NCBI GenBank assembly: GCA_963975155.1
Contig: CAXBFG010000004.1
Span: forward strand, 186,001-250,000
Length of the DNA: 64,000 nucleotides
Direction: 5' to 3'
Source of the DNA: UBA5109 sp963975155
Lineage (GTDB): Bacteria > Pseudomonadota > Gammaproteobacteria > Pseudomonadales > Pseudohongiellaceae
Shown here: positions 28,029-37,071 of the stretch, in pieces
How positions within the stretch are numbered: position 1 is the first letter of the stretch
How the letters are laid out: each line of letters begins with the position of its first letter
Program-made: the position numbers and the translations under genes
The notes under the pieces: model-generated
Databases searched by the model: none
Seen by the model: only the letters and a program-made list of their open reading frames with translations
Told to the model about the DNA's origin: nothing

Positions 28029-28056
28029 AAAAAGCCATCGTGATTGATGGCTTTTT
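28029..28056 (-). terminator. Rho-independent terminator after tpx
   Basis: An 11-bp stem AAAAAGCCATC / GATGGCTTTTT with a 6-nt loop. On the minus strand it ends in a U-tract about 45 bp past the tpx stop. Confidence 0.85.
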
Positions 28057-28101
28057 GCTGACATTTTGTGATCCGCTTTTGTTTAAAGGCGCTTATGTGA
28101 A

Positions 28102-28599
28102 TTAACTTAAACTTGCAAGCGCTGCCTCGTAATCAGGCTCTTCTGCTATTTCGCCAACCAACTGAGTATATTTAACTTGACCGTTTTCATCGATGACCAC
28201 AACGGCGCGCGCAGTTAAACCTTGCAGAGGACCGTCTATTTGCTTCACCCCATAATCAGCAGAAAATTCTGAACGAAATGCAGATGCAGGTACTACTTTA
28301 TCGAGCCCCTCCGCCCCGCAAAATCGGTTTAAGGCAAAAGGCAGATCCATGGAAGCACAAACAACCACGGTGTTATCCAGACCACTGACTTTGGCATTGA
28401 ATTCCCGTGTTGAAGTCTGGCAAACAGGTGTGTCGATACTTGGAAAAATATTCAGGATCACGCGTTTACCTTTTAAATCGCTGCTGTTTAAAGCAGATAA
28501 ATCTGTTTTTACCAGCGAAAATTCCGGAGCTTTTGAACCCACTGCTGGTAAATCTCCATTGGTGTGAATTGGATTGCCTCTTAATGTTATTTCTGCCAT
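28102..28599 (-). CDS. tpx: Thiol peroxidase (atypical 2-Cys peroxiredoxin)
   Basis: 165 residues, the usual Tpx length. The peroxidatic Cys is in FPSIDTPVCQTSTREFN near 60, and the resolving Cys in ALNRFCGAEGLDKV near 94, giving the intramolecular disulfide. It reduces hydrogen and lipid peroxides with thioredoxin, in the periplasm or cytoplasm depending on species; no signal peptide is visible here. A secreted-protein gene ends 63 bp upstream of it in the same direction, and a terminator follows. Confidence 0.96.
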   Translation of the reverse strand: MAEITLRGNPIHTNGDLPAVGSKAPEFSLVKTDLSALNSSDLKGKRVILNIFPSIDTPVCQTSTREFNAKVSGLDNTVVVCASMDLPFALNRFCGAEGLDKVVPASAFRSEFSADYGVKQIDGPLQGLTARAVVVIDENGQVKYTQLVGEIAEEPDYEAALASLS

Positions 28600-28662
28600 T
28601 TTATTTTCCTTTATTTAATAAACTAGAATTTCAAACACTTTAACTGTTTTTCTAAACTACGC

Positions 28663-29751
28663 TCACCTGTTTAATAACTGGTAAGCGATTCGAGAAGTTC
28701 GAAAAGAACCCACCCATACTTCTTTACCGCCAGGTAAAATTGCCATGGTTGCACCACTGAATACCGGCGTTGCGACTGTATCTAAAATGACGGTATCCTG
28801 CATAGTCTCCGGGTGTATATAAGCAGCTATGGTCCCACGCGGACAATTACTGGCTGGTGGTGGGCCTGAACCTTCGCACGTAGGCTCATCATCCCGCATA
28901 CCTGCGGTTAATAAATACCCATTGCTGTCATAGACGACATTATCAGGAGCAAAACCCATTGTTCTGGTTCTTCGCAGCACTCTGGTAGGGTTGCTGTTGG
29001 CAAGTGTCACGATAGCGCTCAAGCCTGATGCCGCAACAAAAATTTCACTTTCGTCTTCGGAAACCTGAATGCCATTATTGCCTGGCAATTCTGAACCTTC
29101 CAGTTTCACAAAACCCTGCGAGCCAGGTATCCACTTGTAGACTGCCCCTGTCGGTACTCCTGAAAGCAAATCCTCAAAACTAAATCCAGGGTGCATTAAC
29201 ACCGTAGCCAAAATCGTTCCATCACGCATCGCAGTAACATCATTGGCATCCAGCCCGTCTGGCATAAGAACACAGCCAATCCAGGTTGCCTGAGGACTTG
29301 CTCCACTAGCATTAATCTCAAAAACCTCAATCGCTTCACGCCCACCATGACTGACCACATACAAGGTATAGATTCCGCTTTCGTTAATGTGTGTCTGAAT
29401 TCCCAATCCATGGCTCTGAAAATCATTCAGATCAGGTTCACCTGGACATGCGCCATAAAGTGATCGATTTAAACGGCTTCTGCCAGCTTGCGGAGAATAT
29501 AGTGCGGTAACATTTTTACTGATGCTGTTTATTAGGTGCAAACCCGTCGTATTCGCTTCCGAAAATGAACCGGCAACTACCCAGTCAGTCCCCGGTATGA
29601 TGACCAGATCCTCAGGGACGCTAATATCACAAATGAAATTTAGCCCGCCTGATTGATTGCAATCCTGCATCGAGCCTTCATCTGCGGCTATAGCCCCAGC
29701 TGTGATACACAGCAATACCAGACCAGCGATACAGCTTCTTAATTTTGTCAT
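28663..29751 (-). CDS. Secreted beta-propeller protein, SMP-30/gluconolactonase-like
   Basis: 362 residues from ATG at 29751, preceded by GGTGGAGG; the in-frame extension upstream is rejected. The signal peptide ends near GAIAADEG. Repeated blade-like segments follow: DLVIIPGTDWVVAGSF, GIQVSEDESEIFVAASG, NVVYDSNGYLLTAGM and ATMAILPGGKEVWVGSFRTSR. Three to four Cys suggest disulfides and export. The fold resembles SMP-30/lactonase six-blade propellers, but the enzyme class cannot be set. It shares layout with the exported proteins at 38220 and 45532. Confidence 0.75.
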   Translation of the reverse strand: MTKLRSCIAGLVLLCITAGAIAADEGSMQDCNQSGGLNFICDISVPEDLVIIPGTDWVVAGSFSEANTTGLHLINSISKNVTALYSPQAGRSRLNRSLYGACPGEPDLNDFQSHGLGIQTHINESGIYTLYVVSHGGREAIEVFEINASGASPQATWIGCVLMPDGLDANDVTAMRDGTILATVLMHPGFSFEDLLSGVPTGAVYKWIPGSQGFVKLEGSELPGNNGIQVSEDESEIFVAASGLSAIVTLANSNPTRVLRRTRTMGFAPDNVVYDSNGYLLTAGMRDDEPTCEGSGPPPASNCPRGTIAAYIHPETMQDTVILDTVATPVFSGATMAILPGGKEVWVGSFRTSRIAYQLLNR

Positions 29752-30083
29752 TATCAATCCTCCACCTATACAGTTCAATGCATTAAATACTACCACAAGC
29801 CCGGCAATTCCACCCTCTGGATGTAGCTAAATTATTAACCCAACACATAAATTTACTGTGTTTATTTGCAGCCATTATTGTTCATGCTAGCATTCGGACT
29901 TCCAGATTTATTTTCTGGGCGGAATTTGCAGACCTAAACTTCCACATTGGATTCACTTTATATTTGCTAGACTTTTCCGCAAGGCTGGCTTTAGGCTCTA
30001 ATCAGGCTGACTTGATGTAACACAATTATCGATTTGCTTACTGCTTTCATACGAGAGCAATCCACACAAGGAGACCACAAAAA
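29752..30083. other. Intergenic region between divergent secreted-protein genes
   Basis: 332 bp. It should hold both promoters. No ORF, repeat copy or clear operator was recognised. AAGGAG at 30068-30073 serves the gene at 30084. Confidence 0.5.
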
Positions 30084-30758
30084 ATGAAAAAAAATAAATT
30101 ACTGATGGCGCTGACCCTTTGCATGCTCGCACCGACACTCAGTTTCGCACAGGACGAAACCCCTCCCATGTCGTTCTTTATAACCAGCGTCGGTAGTGGC
30201 GATGGTGGTAATCTGGGGGGACTGGCTGGTGCGGATGCTCATTGTCAGGCCCTGGCCAGTTCAGTCGGTCGTGGCGATTCCACCTGGCGCGCCTATCTCA
30301 GTACGCAAGGCCCCAATGCCGTGAATGCCAGAGATCGAATTGGTACTGGCCCATGGTATGGCGCAGCCGGCAACCTAATCGCTCGTGATCAAAACCATCT
30401 ACACGGTGACACCATAGAACAGGCGCGGCTGGGAAATGGGATACACCCTTTCCATGCAAGAACTGAAACAGGAGACTTTATTAGAGGCATAATGGCCAGA
30501 GAATATGGCCTGGGAACAAGTGAGCATGACATTCTGACAGGATCTACACCAGATGGTCGAGCCTACCCAACCGGTGAAGATCAGACCTGCTCCAACTGGA
30601 CTAACAATAGTGGCGGCAGTGCAAGAGTCGGCCATCACGACCGTCATGGATTTATGGACAACTCCTGGAATTCAACACATAACACGCGTGGATGCAGTCA
30701 GGCGGAGCTAATTCCCAGCGGTGGTGCCGGCTTGTTTTATTGTTTTGCAACAGACTAA
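30084..30758 (+). CDS. Secreted protein with endostatin/C-type-lectin-like domain
   Basis: 224 residues; the signal peptide ends near LSFAQ (22). The mature domain starts FFITSVGSGDGGNLGGLAGA, then has AHCQALASSV, the TWRAYLST motif, RIGTGPWYGAAG, a TCSNWT segment, and ends with CSQAELIPSGGAGLFYCF. The T-W-R-A-(F/Y)-L-S motif with GLxGAD and four spaced Cys is a pattern I associate with bacterial secreted domains of the endostatin/lectin fold. That parallel is tentative. No catalytic residue is evident; ligand binding is the likeliest role. AAGGAGACC lies upstream of ATG. Confidence 0.65.
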   Translation: MKKNKLLMALTLCMLAPTLSFAQDETPPMSFFITSVGSGDGGNLGGLAGADAHCQALASSVGRGDSTWRAYLSTQGPNAVNARDRIGTGPWYGAAGNLIARDQNHLHGDTIEQARLGNGIHPFHARTETGDFIRGIMAREYGLGTSEHDILTGSTPDGRAYPTGEDQTCSNWTNNSGGSARVGHHDRHGFMDNSWNSTHNTRGCSQAELIPSGGAGLFYCFATD

Positions 30759-30796
30759 ACATATTGGGCAGTACAGCATTGTCTGAAGACTGCTAT

Positions 30797-30839
30797 AAAA
30801 AACAGGCTGGCAGATTTATTCTCCCAGCCTTATTTTTTT
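30797..30839 (+). terminator. Rho-independent terminator after the 30084 gene
   Basis: AGGCTGG pairs with CCAGCCT across a 13-nt loop, then TTATTTTTTTG. Confidence 0.7.
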
Positions 30840-30921
30840 GTGCGCCTGAGATGAGAAATTATTACATTTCATCCCCATATAAATAACTCTTAAAGGCAAA
30901 GTTTGAGCTAAGATCAGCAAC

Positions 30922-31422
30922 ATGGTCCATTACCGACAATCACCCCAGGCGACCGTTATTGAATTGTTACCGAACCGTTCGGCAAGTTGGGCAGAGACGC
31001 GCTTATCCCTTTTTGTCATTTGCAGCTTCATGTTGGTCATAGGTACTTTCTGGACCATCGCCGGTGCCTGGATGATTTTACCCTTTTCAATACTGGAAGC
31101 GGGACTTGTTGCCTTCCTTTTATACCGCGTCTGTCTGTCTACCTATCAAATGCAGATTATTACTTTCAGCCAGGATCGTGTATTGGTTGAATTTGGCAGG
31201 CACTTCCCCAAACGGAGTTGGAATCTGGAGCGCAATAATACCTTTCTGATCATTACAGAACCAAGGCACCCATTTGCTCCACAGACTATTAATATCTGCG
31301 ATGGCAGGCAAAACATTGAACTTGGTGTCTTTCTCAATAAGGAAGATAAAACCAGCACTCTGGAGCATCTCAGGGCTGCCGGGCTGCATATTCGAAAGAC
31401 ACTTAGGCTATCTGATTTCTAA
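30922..31422 (+). CDS. DUF2244-family integral membrane protein
   Basis: 166 residues. Two adjacent hydrophobic helices (about 30-80) follow a short cytoplasmic start with IELLPNRSASW. The DUF2244 C-terminal soluble part has FSQDRVLVEFGRHFPKRSWNLER and ends with an EHLRAAGLHIRKTL helix. DUF2244 proteins are often near cytochrome oxidase subunits in proteobacteria, but no oxidase gene is near here. Function unknown. Confidence 0.82.
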   Translation: MVHYRQSPQATVIELLPNRSASWAETRLSLFVICSFMLVIGTFWTIAGAWMILPFSILEAGLVAFLLYRVCLSTYQMQIITFSQDRVLVEFGRHFPKRSWNLERNNTFLIITEPRHPFAPQTINICDGRQNIELGVFLNKEDKTSTLEHLRAAGLHIRKTLRLSDF

Positions 31423-31472
31423 CAAGTATGTAAAAATAGATATTATCAAGTTTACAGGAGCTAAAATTCAAC

Positions 31473-31727
31473 ATGCCTATTTACGAATACAAATGCCGCA
31501 AATGTGGCCATCAATTTGAAAAAATTGTGCGATTGAGCGAAACACCAAATTGTGAATCCTGCCAATCGGCTGACCTCGAAAAATTATTTTCAGCGCCAGG
31601 TATACGAACCACAAAGAGTCAGCGTCGTTCCTCTGCTCAGGAACACAATGCACGCAACAGGGTTCGGCGTGATCAGAAAGTCGCAGAAAGTGATTTCATT
31701 AAAAAAGAGCTCAGCGAAGGCCATTGA
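31473..31727 (+). CDS. FmdB-family zinc-ribbon protein
   Basis: 84 residues beginning MPIYEYKCRKCGHQFEK, with a second pair in CESCQSADLEKLFSAPGI. The four Cys form a zinc ribbon; the tail is basic. FmdB-like proteins are small putative regulators. It lies 50 bp after the DUF2244 gene, and a GGAG site precedes ATG. Confidence 0.88.
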   Translation: MPIYEYKCRKCGHQFEKIVRLSETPNCESCQSADLEKLFSAPGIRTTKSQRRSSAQEHNARNRVRRDQKVAESDFIKKELSEGH

Positions 31728-31869
31728 GAAGCTATTATATGACTGATGACTATTTTGGGTGCGAGTTTCCTCCTCTCAGACATAGTCTATTGATTAACAT
31801 CAAATCTCACTCTGTCATTATTCGTCTTTTAGATTCAGAATAATCTTACACATCGGGGGAGACAATTGC

Positions 31870-33351
31870 ATGTTTGAAGTTGCTGAAATCGGACATAAAC
31901 TTTCCAAAAATAAATTTGCAGAAATTGTCCCGGAATTACATACCCGTTTACTGGAAGCTCAATTCAAATTAACTGAAACGCAACGATCTGTCATTATCAT
32001 TATTTCTGGTGTTGAAGGCGTTGGCAAAGGCGAAGTGGTTAACCGGCTGAATGAATGGCTAGATTCACGCGGCATTGAAACCAATGCATTTTGGGATGAA
32101 ACCGATGAACAAACCTTGCGTCCAGATTTTTGGCGATTTTGGAGAGTTCTACCGGCTCATGGGAAAATCAGTATTATGTTCGGCTCATGGTATACCCGTC
32201 CCATCGTAAAAAAGGTTTTTGACAAAATTGATGAAGCAGAATTTGAAAGACAATTAACCAAAATTTGTGAATTTGAAAGAATGCTAGCTGATGAAGGCGT
32301 CATTTTTATCAAGCTTTGGTTTCACATGTCGAAAGAAGCCGTCGTAGCCCAATTGCAGAAAGAGGCCAAATCACGCAAAGCGGCACCTCAAACCGAGCAA
32401 TATATCAAACAGTATGATGCTTTCTTGCCAGTTTCTGAACACGCATTGCGTATTACTGAACAAAATCGACTCCCATGGCATATCATTGAAGCCAATGATA
32501 AAAATTATCGGGATGTCACAGCAGCACAAATTATTCTTGATACGCTTGTCTGTAATTTATCTGTTGATGAAAAATTACCTCCACTTTTAGTGAGTCCCAG
32601 AAACGAAACTCATCTTCTTCCCGATCAACCAACAATTCTCGATCATGTAAATCTTGATCAGTCATTATCAAAACAAAAATATAATCAGGAATTAAGATTA
32701 GCCCAGCGCAAACTAAATGAATTGACTTGGAAAGCCCGAGAACGACAACAATCTGTGGTTGTCGTTTTTGAGGGTTGGGACGCTGCTGGAAAAGGCAGTG
32801 CGATCAGGCGGGTGATTCAAGCTATCGATGCAAGGCTTTATAAAGTAATCTCTACTGCTGCACCTACTGATGAAGAATCAGCCCATCACTATCTTTGGCG
32901 TTTCTGGCGTCATATACCGCTTGCCGGCTATGTGACAATCTACGATCGTTCCTGGTATGGCAGAGTATTGGTTGAAAGAGTAGAAAATTTTGCAAAAGAA
33001 GAAGAATGGAAGCGATCATTCGCGGAGATAAACCATTTCGAAGAACAACTTATCGAGCATGGAATTATTCTATGTAAATTCTGGATTCACATCAGCCCAG
33101 AAGAGCAGCTCAAGAGGTTTAAAGAAAGAGAAAATATTTCATGGAAAAAACATAAAATTACCGAAGAAGACTGGCGTAACCGAGAAAAGTGGGATGAATA
33201 CAAGCTGGCTATCAATGACATGGTTGCTCATACAAGTACACAAGCTTCTCCCTGGACACTTGTCCCCGGAAATGAGAAGAAATTTGCCCGCATTAATATA
33301 ATCAATACTCTGTGCTCCGCAATTGAGCAGCAACTCTCACACGCAGACTGA
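31870..33351 (+). CDS. pap: Polyphosphate:AMP phosphotransferase (two-domain PPK2)
   Basis: 493 residues made of two PPK2 domains in tandem. The first (about 15-235) has a Walker A of VEGVGKGEVVNRL but a degenerate lid (MFGSWYTRP). The second (about 255-490) has FEGWDAAGKGSAIRRV, an intact YDRSWYGRVLVERVE and FWRHIPLAGYVTI. This fits two-domain class II PPK2 enzymes (Pap), where the C-terminal half is taken as the active one. They make ADP from AMP using polyphosphate. The gene appears monocistronic. Confidence 0.93.
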   Translation: MFEVAEIGHKLSKNKFAEIVPELHTRLLEAQFKLTETQRSVIIIISGVEGVGKGEVVNRLNEWLDSRGIETNAFWDETDEQTLRPDFWRFWRVLPAHGKISIMFGSWYTRPIVKKVFDKIDEAEFERQLTKICEFERMLADEGVIFIKLWFHMSKEAVVAQLQKEAKSRKAAPQTEQYIKQYDAFLPVSEHALRITEQNRLPWHIIEANDKNYRDVTAAQIILDTLVCNLSVDEKLPPLLVSPRNETHLLPDQPTILDHVNLDQSLSKQKYNQELRLAQRKLNELTWKARERQQSVVVVFEGWDAAGKGSAIRRVIQAIDARLYKVISTAAPTDEESAHHYLWRFWRHIPLAGYVTIYDRSWYGRVLVERVENFAKEEEWKRSFAEINHFEEQLIEHGIILCKFWIHISPEEQLKRFKERENISWKKHKITEEDWRNREKWDEYKLAINDMVAHTSTQASPWTLVPGNEKKFARINIINTLCSAIEQQLSHAD

Positions 33352-33465
33352 GCCTAGCAATGGGACAGAAGGCAGTCACCAATCATTTCACGAAAAGTGA
33401 TTTCAAGTAATCTAAAAAAATGGGCTAACTAATAGGGTTTTGAGCTGCTTGTCCGAGCTGAGCAA

Positions 33466-33795
33466 TCAGTTCTCACTTGCGCAGTTAAAGCATTGATCGG
33501 TTTCAGGCAAAGCCTCCAGTCTGCGTTGGTCTATTTCTTCTCCGCAGGAAGAGCAGATTTCATAAACCCCGTCTTTAAGACGTTGCAGGGCATTCTGTAT
33601 ACGCTTCAGTTCTACACGACCCTCTTCATCCAGTGAATGGATCAGTTCTTCATTTTCCATTTCAGTAACCTGTTCACTGAAATCCGCATTGACAGGTTTA
33701 TCTTTGCGATGGATATGTTTATGGGTTCTTTCTACACGTGCAGCTATTTCTGCCTGCATTTCAAGTAACTCTCGCTTAATTGCATTCAAATCCAT
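33466..33795 (-). CDS. DksA/TraR-family zinc-finger protein
   Basis: 109 residues. A helical coiled-coil stretch (about 1-75) leads to the C4 zinc finger CSSCGEEIDQRRLEALPETD...CFNC (about 82-106). DksA itself is about 150 residues, so this is a short paralogue of the YbiI/DksA2 type that may enter the RNA polymerase secondary channel. The DxxDA tip of DksA is not visible, so transcription effects may differ. Confidence 0.88.
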   Translation of the reverse strand: MDLNAIKRELLEMQAEIAARVERTHKHIHRKDKPVNADFSEQVTEMENEELIHSLDEEGRVELKRIQNALQRLKDGVYEICSSCGEEIDQRRLEALPETDQCFNCASEN

Positions 33796-34217
33796 ATTGC
33801 CTCCAATCGTTCAAATTCGGAAACTTCATTATAAATCAATAAAAGAGCGATTTAATATGACCTATATCATCTTGATCCTGCTATTTACCCCATCACAATT
33901 GTACGTTTAGCAGCGTTGAAAAATTTGAAAATTGCTGTGAACGCCGCTGTTTCCGTCTGCGGGCACATTGATATGACTTAAGCCTGAATAAAGTTCTGAT
34001 TAAGCGCGAGTAATGTCTGAGAAGCATAGCAACGAGTTCCGCAGTACCTGAAAAACAGCAAGGAATGATCGAAGCATGAGCAAGGCTGGAACAACTGCTT
34101 CTGCACCAAAAAAAATCAAACTGAAGCACTACCGTAAATTACGAATTCTTGACACTACGTAGCACAGCGGACTAGCATCATGGAACTATTTGTTTCAATA
34201 AAACAGGATTTCAGATT
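33796..34217. other. Intergenic region with one MITE-like end
   Basis: 422 bp without a convincing gene. Its right part (about 34108-34133, AAATCAAACTGAAGCACTACC) matches the terminal repeat of the MITE family at 55576 and 39288. The left part does not pair clearly with it, so the element is either truncated or strongly diverged. Confidence 0.5.
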
Positions 34218-35078
34218 TTGAAATATTTAAGCTTTATAAGACCCGATGGCATTGCCACCATAGGTAAATTAGATGATGCTTCGCCCGAATTGAGCAGGGA
34301 CAGCACAGTAATTGAATTGCTTACAGAGAGCAATACGACGATAGATTTGAAAACAGCTTTGGCTACCCGGAAGTTATCATCTTTAATTGCGGGGCCATCC
34401 TATCGCGTACGAGACATACGCCTGCTGCCAGTGATTCCTGAACCGGGCAAAATAATCTGTGTTGGTTTGAACTATGCCTCTCATGTGGCCGAGACAGGAC
34501 GCAGGAAAGATGCTCAGTATCCGGTTATTTTCACTCGATTTCCTGACACTCTGGTTGCACATGGAGAAGCAATTATTCGACCAGCGCAATCAACTTCACT
34601 CGACTATGAGGGTGAGCTGGCCTTAATTATCGGCAAACCCGGGCGTGCAATCTCCGAACAAGATGCTTATTCCCATATCGCCGGTTATAGCTGCTTCAAT
34701 GATGCTTCAGTCCGCGACTGGCAATTGCATGCCAGCCAGTACACGCCTGGTAAAAACTTCCCTGCTACCGGAGGTTTTGGACCTTGCCTGGTCACACCCG
34801 ATGAAATAACAAATCTGGAAAATCAGCGGGTTACGACAAAACTCAATGACACAATTGTCCAGGACCAGCCCATCTCTGATCTCATCTTTCCGATTCCTGT
34901 TTTGATTAACTACATCTCTTCGTTCACAGCCTTGCAGGCCGGTGATGTGATCGTGACAGGCACACCAGGTGGCGTAGGCTTCACCAGAAAACCGCCGCTA
35001 TGGATGGTCCCTGGCGATACGGTAGAAGTATCCGTGGGTGAAGTCGGCACTTTAATCAATCCTGTCCGCTCTGAATAA
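34218..35078 (+). CDS. Fumarylacetoacetate hydrolase-family protein
   Basis: 286 residues from TTG at 34218. Residues about 70-286 are the FAH domain: KIICVGLNYASHVAE, the metal Glu residues in DYEGELALIIGKPGRAIS, then GYSCFNDASVRDWQ, and GDVIVTGTPGGVGFTRKP near the end. All three acidic metal ligands appear present. The family includes acylpyruvate and fumarylpyruvate hydrolases and 2-keto-decarboxylating enzymes of aromatic breakdown. The exact substrate cannot be named. It lies directly upstream of the first exported three-gene cassette. Confidence 0.87.
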   Translation: MKYLSFIRPDGIATIGKLDDASPELSRDSTVIELLTESNTTIDLKTALATRKLSSLIAGPSYRVRDIRLLPVIPEPGKIICVGLNYASHVAETGRRKDAQYPVIFTRFPDTLVAHGEAIIRPAQSTSLDYEGELALIIGKPGRAISEQDAYSHIAGYSCFNDASVRDWQLHASQYTPGKNFPATGGFGPCLVTPDEITNLENQRVTTKLNDTIVQDQPISDLIFPIPVLINYISSFTALQAGDVIVTGTPGGVGFTRKPPLWMVPGDTVEVSVGEVGTLINPVRSE

Positions 35079-35197
35079 CAGACCCTTAAAATAAATGGCT
35101 TAGCATTTTGAAGATTGACAATACATTTTATCTAACCTAGTTTCATACACCAAACAGCAAGGAAGCTGCTGATAACAATAAAAAATGAGGCCAAGTC

Positions 35198-36073
35198 ATG
35201 TGCAAAACCTCCCGCTATAGCTTCAAATTACTCCTGTTTTTCCTGTCTGTGGGGTTTGTTTTAAATGCATCAGCTCAAACCAATCTGGCTGGAGTCTGGA
35301 CAGCTGATTACACTGAGGATCGTGGCGATCGGATACCTGGCCCGGCCCTGGGTGATTACGGCGGGCTGCCCTTAAATGACGCTGATCGTCTCAGAGCACA
35401 AAGCTGGAATGCATCTCTGATCGGTTTGCCTGAATATCAATGCCGCGTCCATCCTGCTGACTATGCCCAGAGTTTTAATAACATAAATATCAGGGAAGAA
35501 CGTGATCCCCGTACACTGGAATTAACTGCCATCCACCTGGAACATTTTACCTGGCAAACACGCCGGGTTATCTGGATGGATGGACGCGATCATCCTCCAG
35601 AATATGCAGCGCATACGGCCATGGGCTTTTCGACTGGAGAATGGGTCGGTGATAACTTAAAAGTAACTACCACACATCTCAAGGAAGGCTGGTTACGGCG
35701 TAACGGTGTCGCTCGCAGCGATATGGCAACGGTTACCGAATATTTCATCCGACATGGTGATATTCTGGTCTGGACCGTCATCGTGGATGATCCGATTTAC
35801 CTGGAAGAACCCTTTATTCGGAATCGAAACTACCATTACTCCACAGATGTTCAAATTGTTACTTATCCTTGTGAGAGCGTTGTCGAGATTGTTCATGACG
35901 CCGGCTATATCCCACACCATCTGCCAGGGCAAAACGCGGATCTTTTTGAATTTGCAGATACCTATGATATTCCTTACGAGGCAAGCATGGGCGGCGCAGC
36001 AACCATGTACCCCGAGTATCGTGAAATTGCCAGGAGCTTACCCAAACCCAGTGAATTACAGGGACAGGAGTAA
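35198..36073 (+). CDS. Exported protein of unknown function, family A (cassette copy 1)
   Basis: 291 residues; the signal peptide ends near LNASAQT (27). The mature protein has GVWTADYTEDRG, a lone Cys in YQCRVHPADYA near 82, HTAMGFSTGEWVGDNL, then WLRRNGVARSDMATVTEYF near 165-183 and VDDPIYLEEPF near 196-206. It ends with ATMYPEY. The colinear homologue is at 52793-53698 and a more distant relative is family B (37072, 54725), which shares the RNG-x3-SD-x3-TEYF and DP-(I/V)-(Y/F)-L blocks. An MBL-fold gene starts 6 bp downstream. I do not recognise a named domain; a lipocalin-like binding protein is one guess. Confidence 0.7.
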   Translation: MCKTSRYSFKLLLFFLSVGFVLNASAQTNLAGVWTADYTEDRGDRIPGPALGDYGGLPLNDADRLRAQSWNASLIGLPEYQCRVHPADYAQSFNNINIREERDPRTLELTAIHLEHFTWQTRRVIWMDGRDHPPEYAAHTAMGFSTGEWVGDNLKVTTTHLKEGWLRRNGVARSDMATVTEYFIRHGDILVWTVIVDDPIYLEEPFIRNRNYHYSTDVQIVTYPCESVVEIVHDAGYIPHHLPGQNADLFEFADTYDIPYEASMGGAATMYPEYREIARSLPKPSELQGQE

Positions 36074-36078
36074 TAATC

Positions 36079-37014
36079 ATGTCTATTGCAATAAAGCGTT
36101 TAATATCCGGCCTCGTATCGGGACTGTTATTTTCAACACCGGCTTTCTCTCAACCCGATTTTGACAATATAGACATACAGACTCTACAGGTCAGGGACAA
36201 TATTTATATGCTGATCGGCGCCGGAGGAAATATTACGGTGCAGGTAGGTGATGACGGTATTCTGATTGTCGACACACAGTACGCCGAAATGTCTGACAAA
36301 ATTATCAAGGCCTTGCAGGAAATTTCGGACGGGACACTACGCTATATCATTAACACACATGTGCATGGCGACCATGTAGGAGGAAATGCAAACATGGCCC
36401 GCAGTGGTGCAACAATCAGTGGCGGCAACATGCGCAGAGATGTCAGCGGGCAGACAGCCGCAATCGTCGCACATGAAAGTGTGCTGCTGCGTTTAACTAC
36501 CACTGATACCGATAATCTGATGGATGCCGATGGCTGGCCCACCAGCTCTTATTTCGGCACCAAGAAAGATCTGTATTTTAACGATGAAGGCATTCGTGTC
36601 ATGCACCTCCCCCGTGCACACACCGATGGTGACAGCATGGTGTTCTTTCGAAAATCGGATGTACTGTCGGTAGGTGATGTGTTTCGAACGGATTCTTACC
36701 CTTTTATAGATATGACAAATGGTGGCACGATTCAGGGTTTTCTCGATGCCGCACAAAGTATCATCGACCAGATTATTCCTGTTTACGGACAGGATGGAGG
36801 CACTCTGGTTATACCGGGGCATGGCCGCCTTAGTGATCTTGGTGATGTGTTGAACTGGCGCGAGATGCTGACCATTATCCGTGACCGGGTTAAAAATTTA
36901 AAAGATCAGGGTCATAGTCTGGAAGAAGTATTGGCAGCCAGACCCAGTCGGGATTATGACCCACGCTATGGTGACAGCGAGCGTTTCATCACTGCGGTCT
37001 ATCAGACACTTTAA
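36079..37014 (+). CDS. Exported MBL-fold metallo-hydrolase (cassette copy 1, zinc site intact)
   Basis: 311 residues; the signal peptide ends near AFSQP (25). The metallo-beta-lactamase motifs are complete: H94-V-H-G-D-H99, H181 in AHTDGDS, D200 in SVGDVF and H248 in PGHGR. It should bind two zinc (or iron) ions and hydrolyse an ester, lactone, thioester or similar bond in the periplasm. The start is set by CAGGAG eight bases before ATG. It lies between families A and B, and its homologue at 53744-54721 has lost most of these ligands. Confidence 0.88.
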   Translation: MSIAIKRLISGLVSGLLFSTPAFSQPDFDNIDIQTLQVRDNIYMLIGAGGNITVQVGDDGILIVDTQYAEMSDKIIKALQEISDGTLRYIINTHVHGDHVGGNANMARSGATISGGNMRRDVSGQTAAIVAHESVLLRLTTTDTDNLMDADGWPTSSYFGTKKDLYFNDEGIRVMHLPRAHTDGDSMVFFRKSDVLSVGDVFRTDSYPFIDMTNGGTIQGFLDAAQSIIDQIIPVYGQDGGTLVIPGHGRLSDLGDVLNWREMLTIIRDRVKNLKDQGHSLEEVLAARPSRDYDPRYGDSERFITAVYQTL

Positions 37015-37071
37015 CTAATACTTTTTTTAATGCCTGTAGCAAATAATAAATTTTAAAAAGTGAATTGAATT

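Noticed and set aside
33893..34129. A minus-strand open frame of 78 codons
   Set aside because: It lies over a MITE-like end and is rich in Ser/Arg/Cys as expected of noncoding sequence.
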